A stretch of DNA of 64,000 nt, from NCBI GenBank assembly GCA_001600635.1, contig BCKL01000006.1, positions 1,063,696 through 1,127,695 of the forward strand, given 5' to 3'. Origin of the DNA: Leucosporidium creatinivorum (lineage: Eukaryota; Basidiomycota; Microbotryomycetes; Leucosporidiales; Leucosporidiaceae). This document shows positions 11,169 through 22,994 of this stretch, piece after piece (position 1 is the stretch's first letter; each line of letters begins with the position of its first letter). The notes under the pieces were generated by a model, which had not been told where the DNA came from, made no database searches, and saw nothing but the letters and a program-made list of their open reading frames with translations. The position numbers and the translations under genes were made by a program.

Positions 11169-11761
11169 GTTTGGCGTTCGGTGCTGTTGCTGGTCGTGCA
11201 GCTGAGGGGCGAGGAGAGGGCGCGGAGAGCTGACAAGGGGCGTAGACGATGGAGAGTAGGTGAGAGAAGCGCAACAGCAGATCCTTGGCTTTGACGCTGG
11301 GATGTCCAGCCACGAGCAGATGAGAGCGCTTCGGTCGGTCGAGACAGCCAAAAGATCGCCCAACGGCGACTCTTAATCCCTAATCGAGCGAGTATGGAAT
11401 TGCAACCTTTAATGTAAGACAGCGAGTATCATGATTTGCGGCGGGCTCCAACATTCCATGTCTTTCTGCGACCGCCGAAGTCGGCCCCCCTTGGCGCCGA
11501 GCAATGAGATGTGGCGAAGTCGGCCCCTGGGGAGCAGGTGACTCCAGGGGGCTGCATGCGGGTGCACAGAGGGTGGTTCCATCTTCTTGTGCCCCTTCTG
11601 CGTCCTGTAGAATCGAAAAAGAATGTGCAGCTCTCCCGAGCCTCTTCTTGCCCTACGCCGAGACCGCCAAAGTAAAGCATCAAGCTGGGCGTCTATTGCT
11701 ATCTACAATCCCAAGTTACCGGAGACCCTCTAATACTCTATGTACATACATGACCGCCCCT
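11169..11761. other. Intergenic region between two minus-strand genes
   Basis: About 590 bases hold the promoter of the membrane-protein gene and the 3' end of the GT2 gene. A short GC-rich block near 11,470-11,580 (repeats of 'gtcggcccc') is the only local structure. No coding signal seen. Confidence 0.45.
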
Positions 11762-14700
11762 CTAGAAGCGGAAGGACATGATGGCGGGCTGCGAGATCGA
11801 AACGAAGGCCATCAGCTTGTAGTCGAGGGGGCGCGAGGGAGTAAGAGGGGCACTCACGTTGAGGAGGAACGGGTAGAGAACATGTCCTGCTACTACCAGT
11901 GCCAAAGGGACGATGGATCTGCGAAATGAAAGCTCGGGTCAGCTTTCGGCCGAGAGGAGGAGGGCGAGAGAAAGCCTTACACCCAGTCGATGATAGCCCA
12001 TTCCATCGGCAGCAGAGTGAAGGCAACCATCATACCGCTCAGTAAAAAGCACACCGAGAAGACGATGCGGTAGCGTTTGAAGATTGCTGGGAGTTCAGTG
12101 AGGATGGTCGACTCGGAAGACTCCTTGACGGTGGCCGACCAGGTCATTGGATAGCCCAGGGGATGCGCCAGAAGCGCCATAGCGGTGTGATAGGACATTC
12201 CTAGGAAGAACAGGGTGTTGAAAGGCTGTGAAAGAGAAGAAGGGGTCAGAACAGGCGCCGGGGAAGCCGAAGGGCTTCGGCGGAGGTGCAGGGGGGGCGA
12301 GGGAGGGGCAAAGTCGGGACTCACGGTCCATTTCGCCTGTTCCCAAAAGCAAGTGTGAAGTGGAGCTTGACCTGTTGGGGGGGAGAAGCTGTTAGCGTCA
12401 CTCCGTCTCAACAAGCGACGCCAGACGACGGCGAGCGAGAGCGGGGCTTACCAACTCGGTAGCGCAAGATCGCGAAGGCGAAGGCGGATGCGCATCCGAA
12501 GACGACGAACAGGGAGACCTGTATGAGAGACGGAGCGAGGTCAGTGATGGGACTGGAGGGGGAGAAGGAAGCTCGGCCGAGGCGGGGCGCGAGAGCGGCA
12601 TCGACTCACGTTGACCTTCCACGACGGCAAGTACGCATTGTCGAGACTAGGGATGAAGAGACCGTAGAGGATGTAGCCGAGGATGGAGCTGGAGGCGGCG
12701 CAGCGCAGGCGTGAAGGAGGCGACGAGGGTCAGCTCCTAGCCCTATTCTCGAGCGAGGCCGCGAGACCTACAGAGGGGAGGCGACGCTGATACCGTAGTA
12801 AGACATCATGTAGGCCCAGGACGAGAACTTGTAGTGAAGGGGCAGGTTGGACGACCAGAAGAAGTCTGCGGAGAAGCGCCGAGAGGTCAGCTCGCTCGTC
12901 GTCGTTTCGCTCCAGCTCGATTCGTCCGCCTCGTCGATGGGGAGCGAGGAGGAAGTCGAAAACAGAAGCTCACCTCGAGCCATCTTGGTGAAGGGACCCT
13001 TCGTAGGCCAATCCTTGAAGCGATTGAGCAGCAGCTCCGAGACTCCGAAAGCGTACTCTGCGAAGCGAGAAGCGTTAGCGAAGTACAAAGGTGCGAAAAG
13101 AGGCCACTCACTCTGCCATCGGTTGATCTCGTCATCGGCAGTGAGCGAGACACCCTCCTGGAAGCCGCCGTTCGAGTAGGTGGCCCATCGGACATCGTAG
13201 CCGGCGACGAGCATGCGAAGGGCGCAATCGAAGTCTAGAGGGAGTCAGCGAGTCAGCGGGTCAGCGGGTCGACGAGAGGGGGGACCAGAGCAGTGGTAGA
13301 GATGTGCGAGGACGGAGGAGGCGAAGGGGACGAAGGGGCAAGGAAGTGGGTGGAGCAAAGGGGCGGAGAGAAGGGTGGAGAGAGAAACGAGCTGAGGCGT
13401 ACCTTCAGAGACGTGGCTCTCGGACCAGATCTGCCAACGGTTCTCGTCCTCCTTCCACTGAGCAATCTCCTGCAGTGCACTCCAGCGAATGAAGGCGTTG
13501 TGGCCGCTGTTGAGGTGGAAGACGAACGGATGGTCAGTTCTCGGCGGCGATTGGCCAGTTCTGGAGCCAGGGAGAGCCAGAGAGCGCTAACTTACACGAA
13601 GCAGCCAAGCTCGCCGTTTCTGTGGTAGTTTAGAGGTGCAGGGAACGAAATAGGTCAGCGCCGAACGCCTAAGCCGCCGAAAAATGAGGCCGCTAGCGGC
13701 TGACGAGCTCCGTCAGTCTGCTGCTAGTATGGAAGAGGACTCACGCGCAGACCCAGCTGCAGGGGAGGAAAGAAACGAGGGGAGAGACGAGGAGGAGGAC
13801 GAGGAGGAGGACGAGGAGGAAGATGATAGCAAAGGTCAGCGAACGCCGAACCCGAGCGAAGGTGCCCGCTGTGCTCGTATCGAGGCGCTGGAGTACTCAC
13901 GAGATGGAGGTATTGACGAGACGCTGAATAGGTGACAGTCGGAAGGTCAGCCGTAGGCTCATAGCTGGGCGGGGCGAGTCGAGCCGACGAAAGCAATCGC
14001 CAAGAAGCGCGAACTCACTGTGAAGAAGGCGATACCAGCCTCGAAGAAGTCGGTGCCGACGAACATCTGTAGGAAGGGAAGTCAGCATTGTCGAGTAAAG
14101 GCGAGCAAGGCGCCCCTCCCGAGTTCTCTCGACTCGAATAAGGGGCGGGGGTGAAAGGTTCGAGCGCCCGCTGTCGATGACGGCGGGGAAAAGGAAGAGC
14201 AGCTCACGACGTCCGATACGTGTTGAATGATGGAGCACTGAGGCGACTCGTGCATCTCAGAGGCAGCGTCGAGGAAGCAGTCCGAAGGAACACGAGTGTC
14301 CGAGTCGATGCTGTCGGTTTAGAGGTGTGGGTCAGCTCTGCTCTCGCGGAGAGAAGTAAGAGCAACTCACATGAGAATGAGCTCGCCCATGCGAACGTTG
14401 CCGGCCGCCCAGAGCGAGAGAGTCTTGCCCTTCTCAGTCTCGCCCTCGGGGCCGACAACCCTGGTCGTTTCCTCTAGAGCGTCCTGAAGGCACTGCTCGT
14501 ACAGGACCTGGTCCTCCTCGTAGGTCCATGGCTCATCCAATGACCTCTGCGGTCGACGGTCCGCCATAAGTCCCTCGATGCGGATGGAGAGCTCGAGCGC
14601 CGAGTTGAGGTTGGATGACTTCTTGAAACGACCGGCGCGGAGCCATCCCTTCTGGTGACCTGGACGGGCGACGTAACCAATGGAGTTGGCCTCGTAGAAC

Positions 14701-16501
14701 TCCTTGCGGGTCTTGAAGTCCTCCGCGCCCAGCAATTGCATTCCGTCGTCGCAGACGAGGATGTTAACGGATCCGCCTTGAAGCTCGTACTGTATGTGCA
14801 GGTCGTTGACGATGTGATAGTGATGATGATGAAGAAGAAGAGTGCAAAGGTGGGAAGAGGTGATGAAGAACAAGGCGAGGTGAAAGCAGATCGTCAGCGT
14901 CGGGTTCGGCGCCGAGCGGAGGAGAAGAGGACCATAACGCACAGTCTTGATGGCCTCCTGCAGCGAGCGAATGGTAGGTTGCAGAACCGACTCGAGTCCT
15001 TCCTTGTAGACGGGCATGAGGACGGTGAAGTCGGGAAGAGGCGCCTTCATCCTCGGCGGGCGCTGCCCCGAGTAGTAGCGATTACAGGCGTGCATCTGCT
15101 GGATGGGGCCGAAGAGCTGAAGGACGACCGCAACTACGATCACACAGAAGAACTGTAAACCCGACGAGTCAGCGGCCTTGTCGCAGGGGAAGGGAGCGTG
15201 AGAGAGCCGAACCTGCGAGACGGCCATCTGCAGAGGAATAGCGAGGGCGATGAATAGACGGGGATAGTAGCCGTCCGTCAAGTACTCTTCGATGAGGATC
15301 TTGACCGTGTTGAGCGAGACAAAGATGTTGAGGCCGAGGGCGAGGCCGACGTGAAGGGGAGTCAGGAGGCCGGTGGGTCGCTTGGTCGGCTCAAGGCTAG
15401 CCTCGATGTCGGCGGAGGTCGACGAGACTACAGGCTCCGCTACAGTCTCCGCCTTGGTGTCCTCGTCGTCGTGTTGGCGCCAGATGTAGTCGAGCATTTG
15501 GTCGGAGAGCTGAGGAAAGAGAGGCGGGACATCAGCGACCTTTCCTCGGATCGACGCCGCCGACGAGGGGCGCAGGAGAGATGCATACCTTCTGAGTGTT
15601 GGGCACTAGCGCTGTAACATCATCCGACCACACCACGAGGGAGAGGGACTCGCGACAGAACGCGGCGTATTGATGGCGCTTGGCGGCTCCCAACTCGTCC
15701 AGGGTGTCGATGACCTGAATGGAAAGGTCCTCATTAAGAATGATACGTTCTTGGGTCGCGTCGCTGCTCGGAAGGGCGAGGTCAGCTACAGCGAAGCGGA
15801 GGAGAAGGGCGGCGAGGCGGACGAGGGGGCGCGGGGGGGGGGGGCTCGAGAGCAGTAGAACAGCTTACAGACTGGTGAGGATGCTTCGGACTACGTGCGA
15901 GGATACAATGACTGCTGCTTCAGCGTTGATGGAGGCGATACCTTCCAGCAGAACAGATGCGCCGTCGACTTCCTCCGCCGGAGGGTAGGAGGCGTAGGTC
16001 GAGAGGCCGGCTTTCCCTACTGAGGCGCGAACGGCGACGATGCCCCAGCCCGCGTTGGGGAACCATCCCCTAGTCTCGCATTGGCGGCTAAACGAGTTGG
16101 AGGCGAGGTGGAGGAGGAAGGAGGAGGAAGGAGAGAGCCGTTAGCTCGGTTTAGAGACGGTCTAAGCGAGGAGAGCATACAACAACCACTCTGCCATCAA
16201 GAACTGCCTCTTGTGCGTGTTGGCCACTGTTACCAAATCTGCTCGATAGATAACGAGGTCAGCGTCGAGCAGCGAGCGCCCCCAGGAGAGGAGGAAGGGA
16301 GGACTGACCAGCGCCGAGCTCGGGTTGGAGCTCAGAGATGGAGCGGATGCTCCTGAGGTGGCCATGGCTCGCGGCAAAGGAGGATCGCCTCGAAGCAAGC
16401 GAATACTGAGAAGCGCGGCGGCTGGCGACGGGGAGAGCGGTTTCGTCGAAGGCGACCGAGTGCCCCGAGATGTGAGATTGCGCCGAGGGACGTCTCTCCA
16501 T
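11762..16501 (-). CDS. Family 2 glycosyltransferase, chitin/hyaluronan-synthase-like
   Basis: Starts at 16501 (MERRPSAQSHISGHSVAFDE) and ends PAIMSFRF at 11762, with about fifteen short introns. An N-terminal soluble part (GWFPNAGWGIVAVRASVGKA) precedes two or three membrane helices (HVGLALGLNIFVSLNTVKIL; VIVVAVVLQLFGPI). The GT2 core follows: VLMPVYKEGLESVLQPTIRS near 15,000, NILVCDDG, a DxD-type IDSDTRVPSDCF near 14,310, the base motif SEDFDCALRML near 13,215-13,405, and EINRWQK near 13,115 in place of Q-x-x-R-W. Several C-terminal helices complete a processive-synthase layout. It probably makes or exports a wall or capsule polysaccharide; the sugar cannot be read from sequence. Decayed fragments of it, or of a close paralogue, lie at 7.7 and 22.6 kb. 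Confidence 0.8.
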
Positions 16502-17949
16502 AGCTTGTGGGAGGGAACAGGCAAAGGGGAGGTGAATGGTGTGGTGTGAGAGAGGGAAGAGAAGGTTTCGCAGTGTTGAGCAACACCCCCGCGAGTCTGC
16601 TCGCGGTCGACGAGGATGCGATCGCAGCCTTGTCACCTTGCTTTCGGCCGGATCGGATTCGGCGCTTCGCTTGAACCATCTACACCAGTAGTACAGCAGC
16701 AAAGGTGGCGCGTGGCTTCAACGTATCGAGAGGGCGATGGCACGCGAGGTAGCCTGCAGGCTGGCGCCGAGCGCTCGCCAGAGGAACAAAGCGGATTCGG
16801 CGATGGAAACCGGGGAAGGGCGAGCGAACTGTCTGCTTGCAGTCGTGTAGCAACGCCACGAGCGATGCTTCTTTGTGCGTCAGAGAGTTGACGGTGGGCA
16901 GCTTCGCTCAACTTGAGGTGCGATATGCTTGCCAGGGTTTCCTTTGAGGAGGAGGAGGCCCGCCTCTTCGGCGTACCTTGCCTCATGGCGACGTCAGTCA
17001 ACAATCTTTTCAACCTTCTGGACTGTCCGGTCGCTTTCTACAGCGATCGTCTTCGCCGAGCATGCGGAGGCCTGCTCAGTTTGGGACACCGTCGATCTCA
17101 ACTGCCCTTCGCCGAATTCCTTTCGGCTCGGTGAAAGCCTCTTGAGGCAGTTCAGATCGGACGAGGACCGAGGGGCAAGTGTGTAGGGCTGTACAGTAAG
17201 ACTCCAAGCAGACATGCAGCGCGCAAGGTTGCATCACCGAGAGAACCTCGAAGAAGCGAGCTCGCTTCGGACTCCAGCGGAGCTTTCGACGGCGCGGCTC
17301 GGGGCTTCCCTACCGGCCGCTGAGAAAGGGAGCTCGAGGTGATTTGCAATAGAGAAGAGGCTGCATCATGTACTCTGATGGCTGTTCGATCTACTGCCCT
17401 GCAGCTCTCTCGTCTCTCGCCGCCGACTTTTCACGTCGCTCGCCTCCCTCCCCTTTCGGCGACGGCGCGGCTATCCTCTTCATCGGGGTTCCCAGCAGCT
17501 CTCAGCGCATCAAGTAGGGTCGGGCTGAGCTTTCTTTTACCCCTCATTGTACAGGGTACACCGAGCTCGGGCTGGGCTCGAGCGAAAAGCCTCCCTCCGC
17601 ACCGGCGCCGAAAGCGACTTAGCTCGGCGAGCAGTCGGACGCTCGCCGCTCCTCCTCTCGAGGCTCACATTACAGTACCTTCTCTGTCGTTGATTAGAGC
17701 CTCACAGATTCGCTGGATAGCTCAATCTGACCTCGTAGGGCGTATAAGGAGCTCATGAAGGACCTGAGAACGAGCGCCGAGCAGAGCGAAGGAGCGAAAG
17801 GCTCGCGCCTGAGTCTCTCGCTCAGTCCTTCTCGATAAGTGATAAGCAAGCACTGGTATTGCTATACTACATAGTCTAATCAATGCGAACAATCTATACG
17901 AATCTACAGCCCGAGAAAGTCGAAACCCGCCGCCGCCGAGCTCTCGCAC
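16502..17949. other. Long intergenic region, no gene recognised
   Basis: About 1.45 kb between two minus-strand genes. Reading frames of 60-140 codons occur on both strands, but none has recognisable protein features, splice-joined extensions or a plausible start context. Part of it is the GT2 promoter (16,502 onward). I see no repeats, RNA gene or fragment of a neighbouring gene. Confidence 0.5.
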
Positions 17950-20347
17950 TCAGTTCCTCCGCTGGTAGACGCTGATCTTGTCAATGGCCATCCCTCGGTC
18001 TCGGATCTTGTCCCCCGAAGGCCAAGTCGGCATCCACACATTTACGTAGTTGAGGAAGCGCTGCATGGCCTGCGAGCGGTCGTCGCTGTTGCGCCAAGGC
18101 TTGTCGGGCAGGTCGTCCATCCAGTAGCCGTCTGTGCCGCCTGCGAGGAGGGCGATTCGAAGGTAGAACTCCTGGTCGAAGGGAGCGATGTGCTGGTCGG
18201 CTGCAGAGGCCCATGGGTTGGTGATAAGAGTACCGTTAGGCGTCGCGTAGCCGAATGCGCCTGTAGTCGGTTGTTGAGAGGGTCGTCAACGTCCTGTTCT
18301 CGCCGCGGGCTCTCGAAACAGCGTACCGAGGTCGAAGAAGGACTGTGCATGGCCAAAGCCGTAGCGAAAGGTGATCCTGGTGCGCGAGTTGACCCACATC
18401 GTCACTGAGCGAGGGGAGGAGCCAAGGGGAGAAGAGGTGGGGAAGGGAGAGGACGGCATGAGCGAGGAGCAACGCCAGCGAGAGCAGCAGATGTAGACTG
18501 ACCTGAATTAGGATTCCAATCGACGCCGAAAGTATCTGCGTCGAGGGAAAGGGAGGGAGGGGAAGGGGAGAGGTAAGGGTGAGGGAGAGGGAGGAAGGAT
18601 CGAGGCAAAGGATGAGCGACAGCGCCGGCGGAGAGAGTTGAGGGTCAAAATCATACAGTAACGCTGGTTGAAGAAGTTGCGGTAGACCTGGAGGCGAGAG
18701 CAGCAGAAAGAAGCAAGAAGAGTGTCAGCGAAGGTTCGGCTCGTCTTTCCCCTATTCCGCTCACCTTGTACAGACCTTGCGTGAGATAGAAGCGGTCGTA
18801 GGAAGGCGATGTACCCCAGTGGAGGCCTGGAGAGCGAGGAGTGGGTCAGTGAAGGTCATCGCCGAACAGGGAGCGGCGAAACTCACCCGAAACCGCCTCG
18901 TTGTTGAGCTGCTGAGGCCGCTTGGTCGCTTGATTACCTCGACTCTCGAATACAGAGATCAAGCCCGATTGCGGGTAGTCTCCGTACACCTCGTCGCGAG
19001 GGACTAGCGAGATCTGAGGCCAAAGCCAGTCTCTGCGAAGCGAAGGGTCAGCTCTGGGCGCTCAAAAATGATCTGAAAGGCTCACCCCTTCGGCATCTTT
19101 GCCCGCACTACGACCCGTCCGTACTTGATGCTGACCTTGTTGCGAGTGGAGATCATCGCGCTCTGGACCGGCGGAAGGACGAGAGTTTGATTGTGCTCGG
19201 TGTCGGCGATTACGGCACAATCGGAGATGTGGACGCTATCACACGAAGCCCCTAGCTGGAGGTGAGTCCCGTTCAACAGCCTGCAGAAGCGAAGAGTCTT
19301 AAGGTTAGCTGAGGTCTGCTACAGAGTCGAGGGCGCCGAGAGCAAGCGACAGGAGCGCGCAGTGCCGAACGCGAGCGTAACGAGGTAGCCAGGACTCACC
19401 TGCACGGGAGAGAAGGTCAGGGAGCGTCGTAATATCGTATCGGCAGCCGCCACTCACGCGTAGTCGGTCGCGAGCATCGTCTCGCTAGTTAAAGAGGGTA
19501 CGAGATGAAGGGCCCCATCCGATACGTAGTGATTGTGGGCAGTGAACCAGGTGAAGTCATTCTGTATGTGATCAAGAAGAAGGGTCAAACCGAGAGGAAG
19601 GGTCAGCTGTAGCTCGACTCGACTTGGAAGGCGAGAAAGGACTCGCCGACTCTCCTCCGCCAACCCTCTCCTCGACTTTCCAATGCGACGTGTTGAGCTT
19701 GGTGCCGGCGAAGTCGTCCTCGAACAGCAGGTCGTACTTGTCGTGCCCTACGTTGAGGACGGAGCGCAAGATGAGGACGAGACCGCCAGCTACGCCGAGG
19801 AGAATGCCGAAGAGGGTGGTGAAGTAGGACTTCTTGTCGCGAGTGATGGTCTTGTGGCCCTTCATCCACGGCTTGGGCTACAGAGAGGGGAGAGCGAAGA
19901 GTCAGTACGTCTGAAGTCAGACGAATAAAGCGAGCTGAAGACGTACATTTCCGGCTTCTCGGTCGAGGAGATGGGACTTCTTCGGCGCCTTGAATCGCTT
20001 GCGCAAAGGCTCGCCGGCGTAGAGGGCGCTGACCTCGGTTGCGTTACTGGAGATCGTTGCATCGCTGGGAGCCTGGTGGTAGGCCAGAGTCGGCCGCTGC
20101 TGAACCGAGTCGACCCAGCTCGCACTTGGGCGCCGTTCATCGGCCTTCTGAGCATCCTTGCCTTCCTCGCCTGAGCCGCTGCTGGAGGTCGAATCTTGTC
20201 GAGAATGGGTAGGGACGAATGATGGTGCAAAGATGGGACGACTGCTCGGCCGGAAAGACATCTGAAGTAGAAGTCGACTCGTCAGCCTTGGAGGGGGCGC
20301 CGCTACTTCGGAACGGCGGGGGAGCGGCTTACCTCAGGCGCAGGCAT
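17950..20347 (-). CDS. KRE6/SKN1-type GH16 membrane protein, nucleophile missing
   Basis: Exon 1 encodes only MPAPE (ATG at 20345-20347) and joins to MSFRPSSRPIFAPSFVP. A Ser-rich cytosolic N-terminus is followed by one membrane anchor (FTTLFGILLGVAGGLVLILR), then a GH16 domain (YDLLFEDDFAGTKLNTSHW; VSIKYGRVVVRAKMPKG; FGVDWNP; MWVNSRT; YLRIALLAGGTDGYW) ending ISVYQRRN. This type II layout matches the fungal proteins needed for beta-1,6-glucan synthesis. The GH16 signature E-x-D-x-x-E reads L-I-S-V-F-E here (in SGLISVFESRGN, near 18,960). The nucleophile and central Asp are therefore replaced while the acid/base Glu remains. It is probably a glucan-binding or scaffold protein rather than a hydrolase. 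About ten introns. Confidence 0.8.
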
Positions 20348-20939
20348 GGTGTGAGACTAGCGGGAAGATAAGCTCAAGTAGATAGAGCGGTGGTGGAAAT
20401 CAGAACGCTGCAAAGAGCTCGTGGGAGAGAAGATGAAGAGGAAGAGCAGCGCGAGAGGCATGCTTTTTCTCTCGAGGCAGGGCCATGGCAGTGGCCGAGT
20501 TGAGCGACCGTGAGGAGGGGCGAGCGGAGTCGGTACAGAGTTTCGATCCAGGACGAGAAAGCAACAGAAGCAGCGAAAGAGGAAGGAGGAGGAGGGCAAA
20601 GACGATCGCCTTACCCCGGCGCCGAATAGGGCTGCTCCACGCGCTCGGAGGCTTGTTCTCCGCTCTCATCCTTCAACACGCCGCTGTGTATGGCATCTGT
20701 CCTCTTTCGGGCAGACAGCCATCTCGTCAAGATCGGTATTTCAATGCGCAGAGCTCTGCTCGCCTTGGCTGCTTCGAGGCCGTCGAGCTCGCTTCTTCGC
20801 CTTCATCCTTCGCTCGCTGCAGTCCTCGCGCCTTCTACACACTTCGCCGAGCAGCAGCGCATCGCCAACTTGCACCAGAATCCCTCGACAGCCAGCCCAA
20901 GGTCCTACGTGTAGCTCTACAGCTTTCACTCGCTGAAAG
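20348..20939. promoter_or_regulatory. Divergent promoter between two GH16 genes
   Basis: About 590 bases separate the start codons of the KRE6-like gene (minus) and the GH16 glucanase (plus), so both promoters lie here. No TATA box stands out. Short CTACAG words occur near both ends. No gene recognised. Confidence 0.5.
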
Positions 20940-22386
20940 ATGCTCGCTTTTGTCGCCGGATCGCTTTCCCTCTCGGCGCTGGTCACCTCGGTGCGCGCCG
21001 ACTACTCGCTGGATGTTGCATACCAAGGCAAGAGCTTCTTCAATGGCTGGGACTACTGGGGAAACCGCGACAACTTGACGAATGGTGCGTTTCCCGTCCT
21101 CTTTCGTTCGGCTCGCCCAGCTCGCTGATGCTCGAGGCTCTGCAGGTGCTGTGTACTACGTCGCTAAGGGCGAGTCAAGAGACTACGCCTACACCAACTC
21201 GGCGGGCAACGCCATCATCAAGGTCGACAATAAGACGTGAGCTTCCCGCCACTTTCCCGTTGTCTCGGCGCCGCTGACCAGCTCCCGTCGTTCAGCACCC
21301 TCGCCTCGGGGTCCAACGCCCTGCGCAACTCTGTACGGATCACCTCGCAAGCTGCATATGATATCGGCTCCCTTGTCGTCATGGACGCCCTCCATGTTCC
21401 CTACGGAGTGAGTTGCTCGGGGGTCGACTCCGAGGCTTAGGCTGACCCTTCTCCCTCTCTACAGTGCGCAACATGGCCGGCGTTCTGGATGAAGGCGAAA
21501 GAGTGGCCATCAGGAGGCGAGGTGGACATGTTCGAGACCGTCAACATGCAGAAGAACGCTGTAGCCCTACATTCGACGATTGGATGCTACGCCGCCAACT
21601 CTACCGCGACAACAAGCGCCTCGGGTACGATGTCATTCAACGACTGCAACTACCAGGTTGCTGCCAACCACGGCTGCACCTTCGAGTCGCCCACGAACGC
21701 CTCCTTCGGCGCCGAGTTCGCCCAGGTCGGTGGAGGGATCTACGCTACCGAGCTAGCAAGTGATGCCATCTCGGTCTGGTTCTTCCCTGTGCGTCCCTCG
21801 CCGTCTTATCTTGCTCTCTGAACCCCTCGCTGACGTCGAGTTGTCTCCACAGCGCGCCGACATCCCGGCCGACCTGCGCGCCGTGAACGGCACTCCCGAT
21901 CCCAAGTCATGGGGGCTTCCGATGGCCTACTACCCTTCCTCATCGTGCAACATCAATCAATACTTCGCGCCTCAGCAGATCACCATCAACATCGCCCTCT
22001 GCGGAAGCTGCAAGTTCCTCTCGCCGCTTGTCTCGGCGCTCTTCTCCCCCAGTTTTCTCGTGCTGACACTCTTCCATCCCCAACTCACAGGGGCAGGCGA
22101 GCCGGGCGTTTTCTCCCCCGCCTGCGGTACAGGTCTCTGCGCCGACTACGTCCTCGACCCCTCCCACTTCGACGAAGCATATTTCGAGATCGCTTCGGTT
22201 CGAGTCTACTCGGGAGGCCTCAACACGAGGTCATCAAGCGGAGGAGTGGCGGCGAGTGGAGTGATTGGTGCAATTGGAGGTGCGGGGTCGACGAGCAAAG
22301 CTGAGCGGAGATGGGATGGGAGCAGAGCTGGTGCGCTCGCAATGCTCGTAGGGGCGCTGGGCGCCGGAGCGGCATTGGTCTTTTAG
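20940..22386 (+). CDS. Secreted GPI-anchored GH16 endo-beta-glucanase
   Basis: Starts MLAFVAGSLSLSALVTSVRA (signal peptide) and continues DYSLDVAYQGKSFFNGWDYW. The catalytic signature is intact: WPAFWMKAKEWPSGGEVDMF then ETVN, giving E-x-D-x-x-E. A cysteine-rich region follows (GCYAAN, FNDCNYQVAANHGCTF). The C-terminus is Ser/Gly-rich and ends in a hydrophobic tail (GALAMLVGALGAGAALVF) typical of a GPI signal. Four or five introns, the last near 22,012-22,090. This family cleaves beta-1,3(1,4)-glucans and acts in wall remodelling. An inverted, truncated copy of its early exons lies at about 49.9-50.2 kb. It is divergent from the KRE6-like gene. Confidence 0.87.
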
Positions 22387-22599
22387 GGTACAGATGTGGC
22401 ATAGACTGTAAGAGTAATTACCTGATGTGTTGATGCGGCTAAGAGAGTTGAGCGAGCCGAAGAAGGAAGATGGCCTCGGACGGCGGCGCTCGGCGCTCGT
22501 CAGATGAGATCGATGACGGACGCGCATTGGAGCTCAACCATGTACGATTCGACTGAGCGCCACAGGATGGTGGTTATGGTACAGCTGTCGGCGAAGGTG

Positions 22600-22860
22600 G
22601 TGAAGAAGAGGGCGAGGTGAGAGCAGATCGTCAGCGTCGGGTTCGGCGCCGAGCATATAGCCCCGAGAGAAAGAAAAGAAGGCACAGTCTTGATGGCCTC
22701 CTGCAGCGAGCGAAACGTAAGTTTCGGAGTCGAGTCGAGTCCCTCCTTGGAGACGGGCATGAGGACGGTGAAGTCGGGCAGAGGCGCCTTAATCCTCGGC
22801 GGGCGCTGGCCTGAGTAGAAGCGATTGCGGCCGTGCATCTGTTGGGACGGACCGAAGACC
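22600..22860 (-). pseudogene. Fragment of the GT2 glycosyltransferase gene
   Basis: Reads VFGPSQQMHGRNRFYSGQRP then PPRIKAPLPDFTVLMPVSKE and FRSLQEAIKT, against LFGPIQQMHACNRYYSGQRP and VLMPVYKE in the intact gene near 15,000. The intron after SLQEAIKT is copied as well (its 'gcgccgaacccgacgctgac' segment is kept), so this is a DNA copy. There is no upstream or downstream domain. The parent's Tyr in PVYKE is Ser here. The rest of 22,387-22,994 shows nothing else. Confidence 0.75.
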
Positions 22861-22994
22861 TGAGCTGCAGGGGTACAGCGAGTAGGGACACATAAGCTCT
22901 TCCATATCAAGCACATTCCAGCACAGCTACCATATCCACTTGTCACGCTGCGACCCTCCAATCGCCGAACCTCGGCCCTCGCTGACATGACCTT

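Noticed and set aside
13780-13830. GAGGAGGAC minisatellite-like run
   Set aside because: It lies inside a short intron of the GT2 gene and is a simple low-complexity tract.
16502-17949. Several 60-140 codon frames in the long gap
   Set aside because: Low-complexity or arginine-rich translations with no exon partners; consistent with chance in GC-rich DNA.
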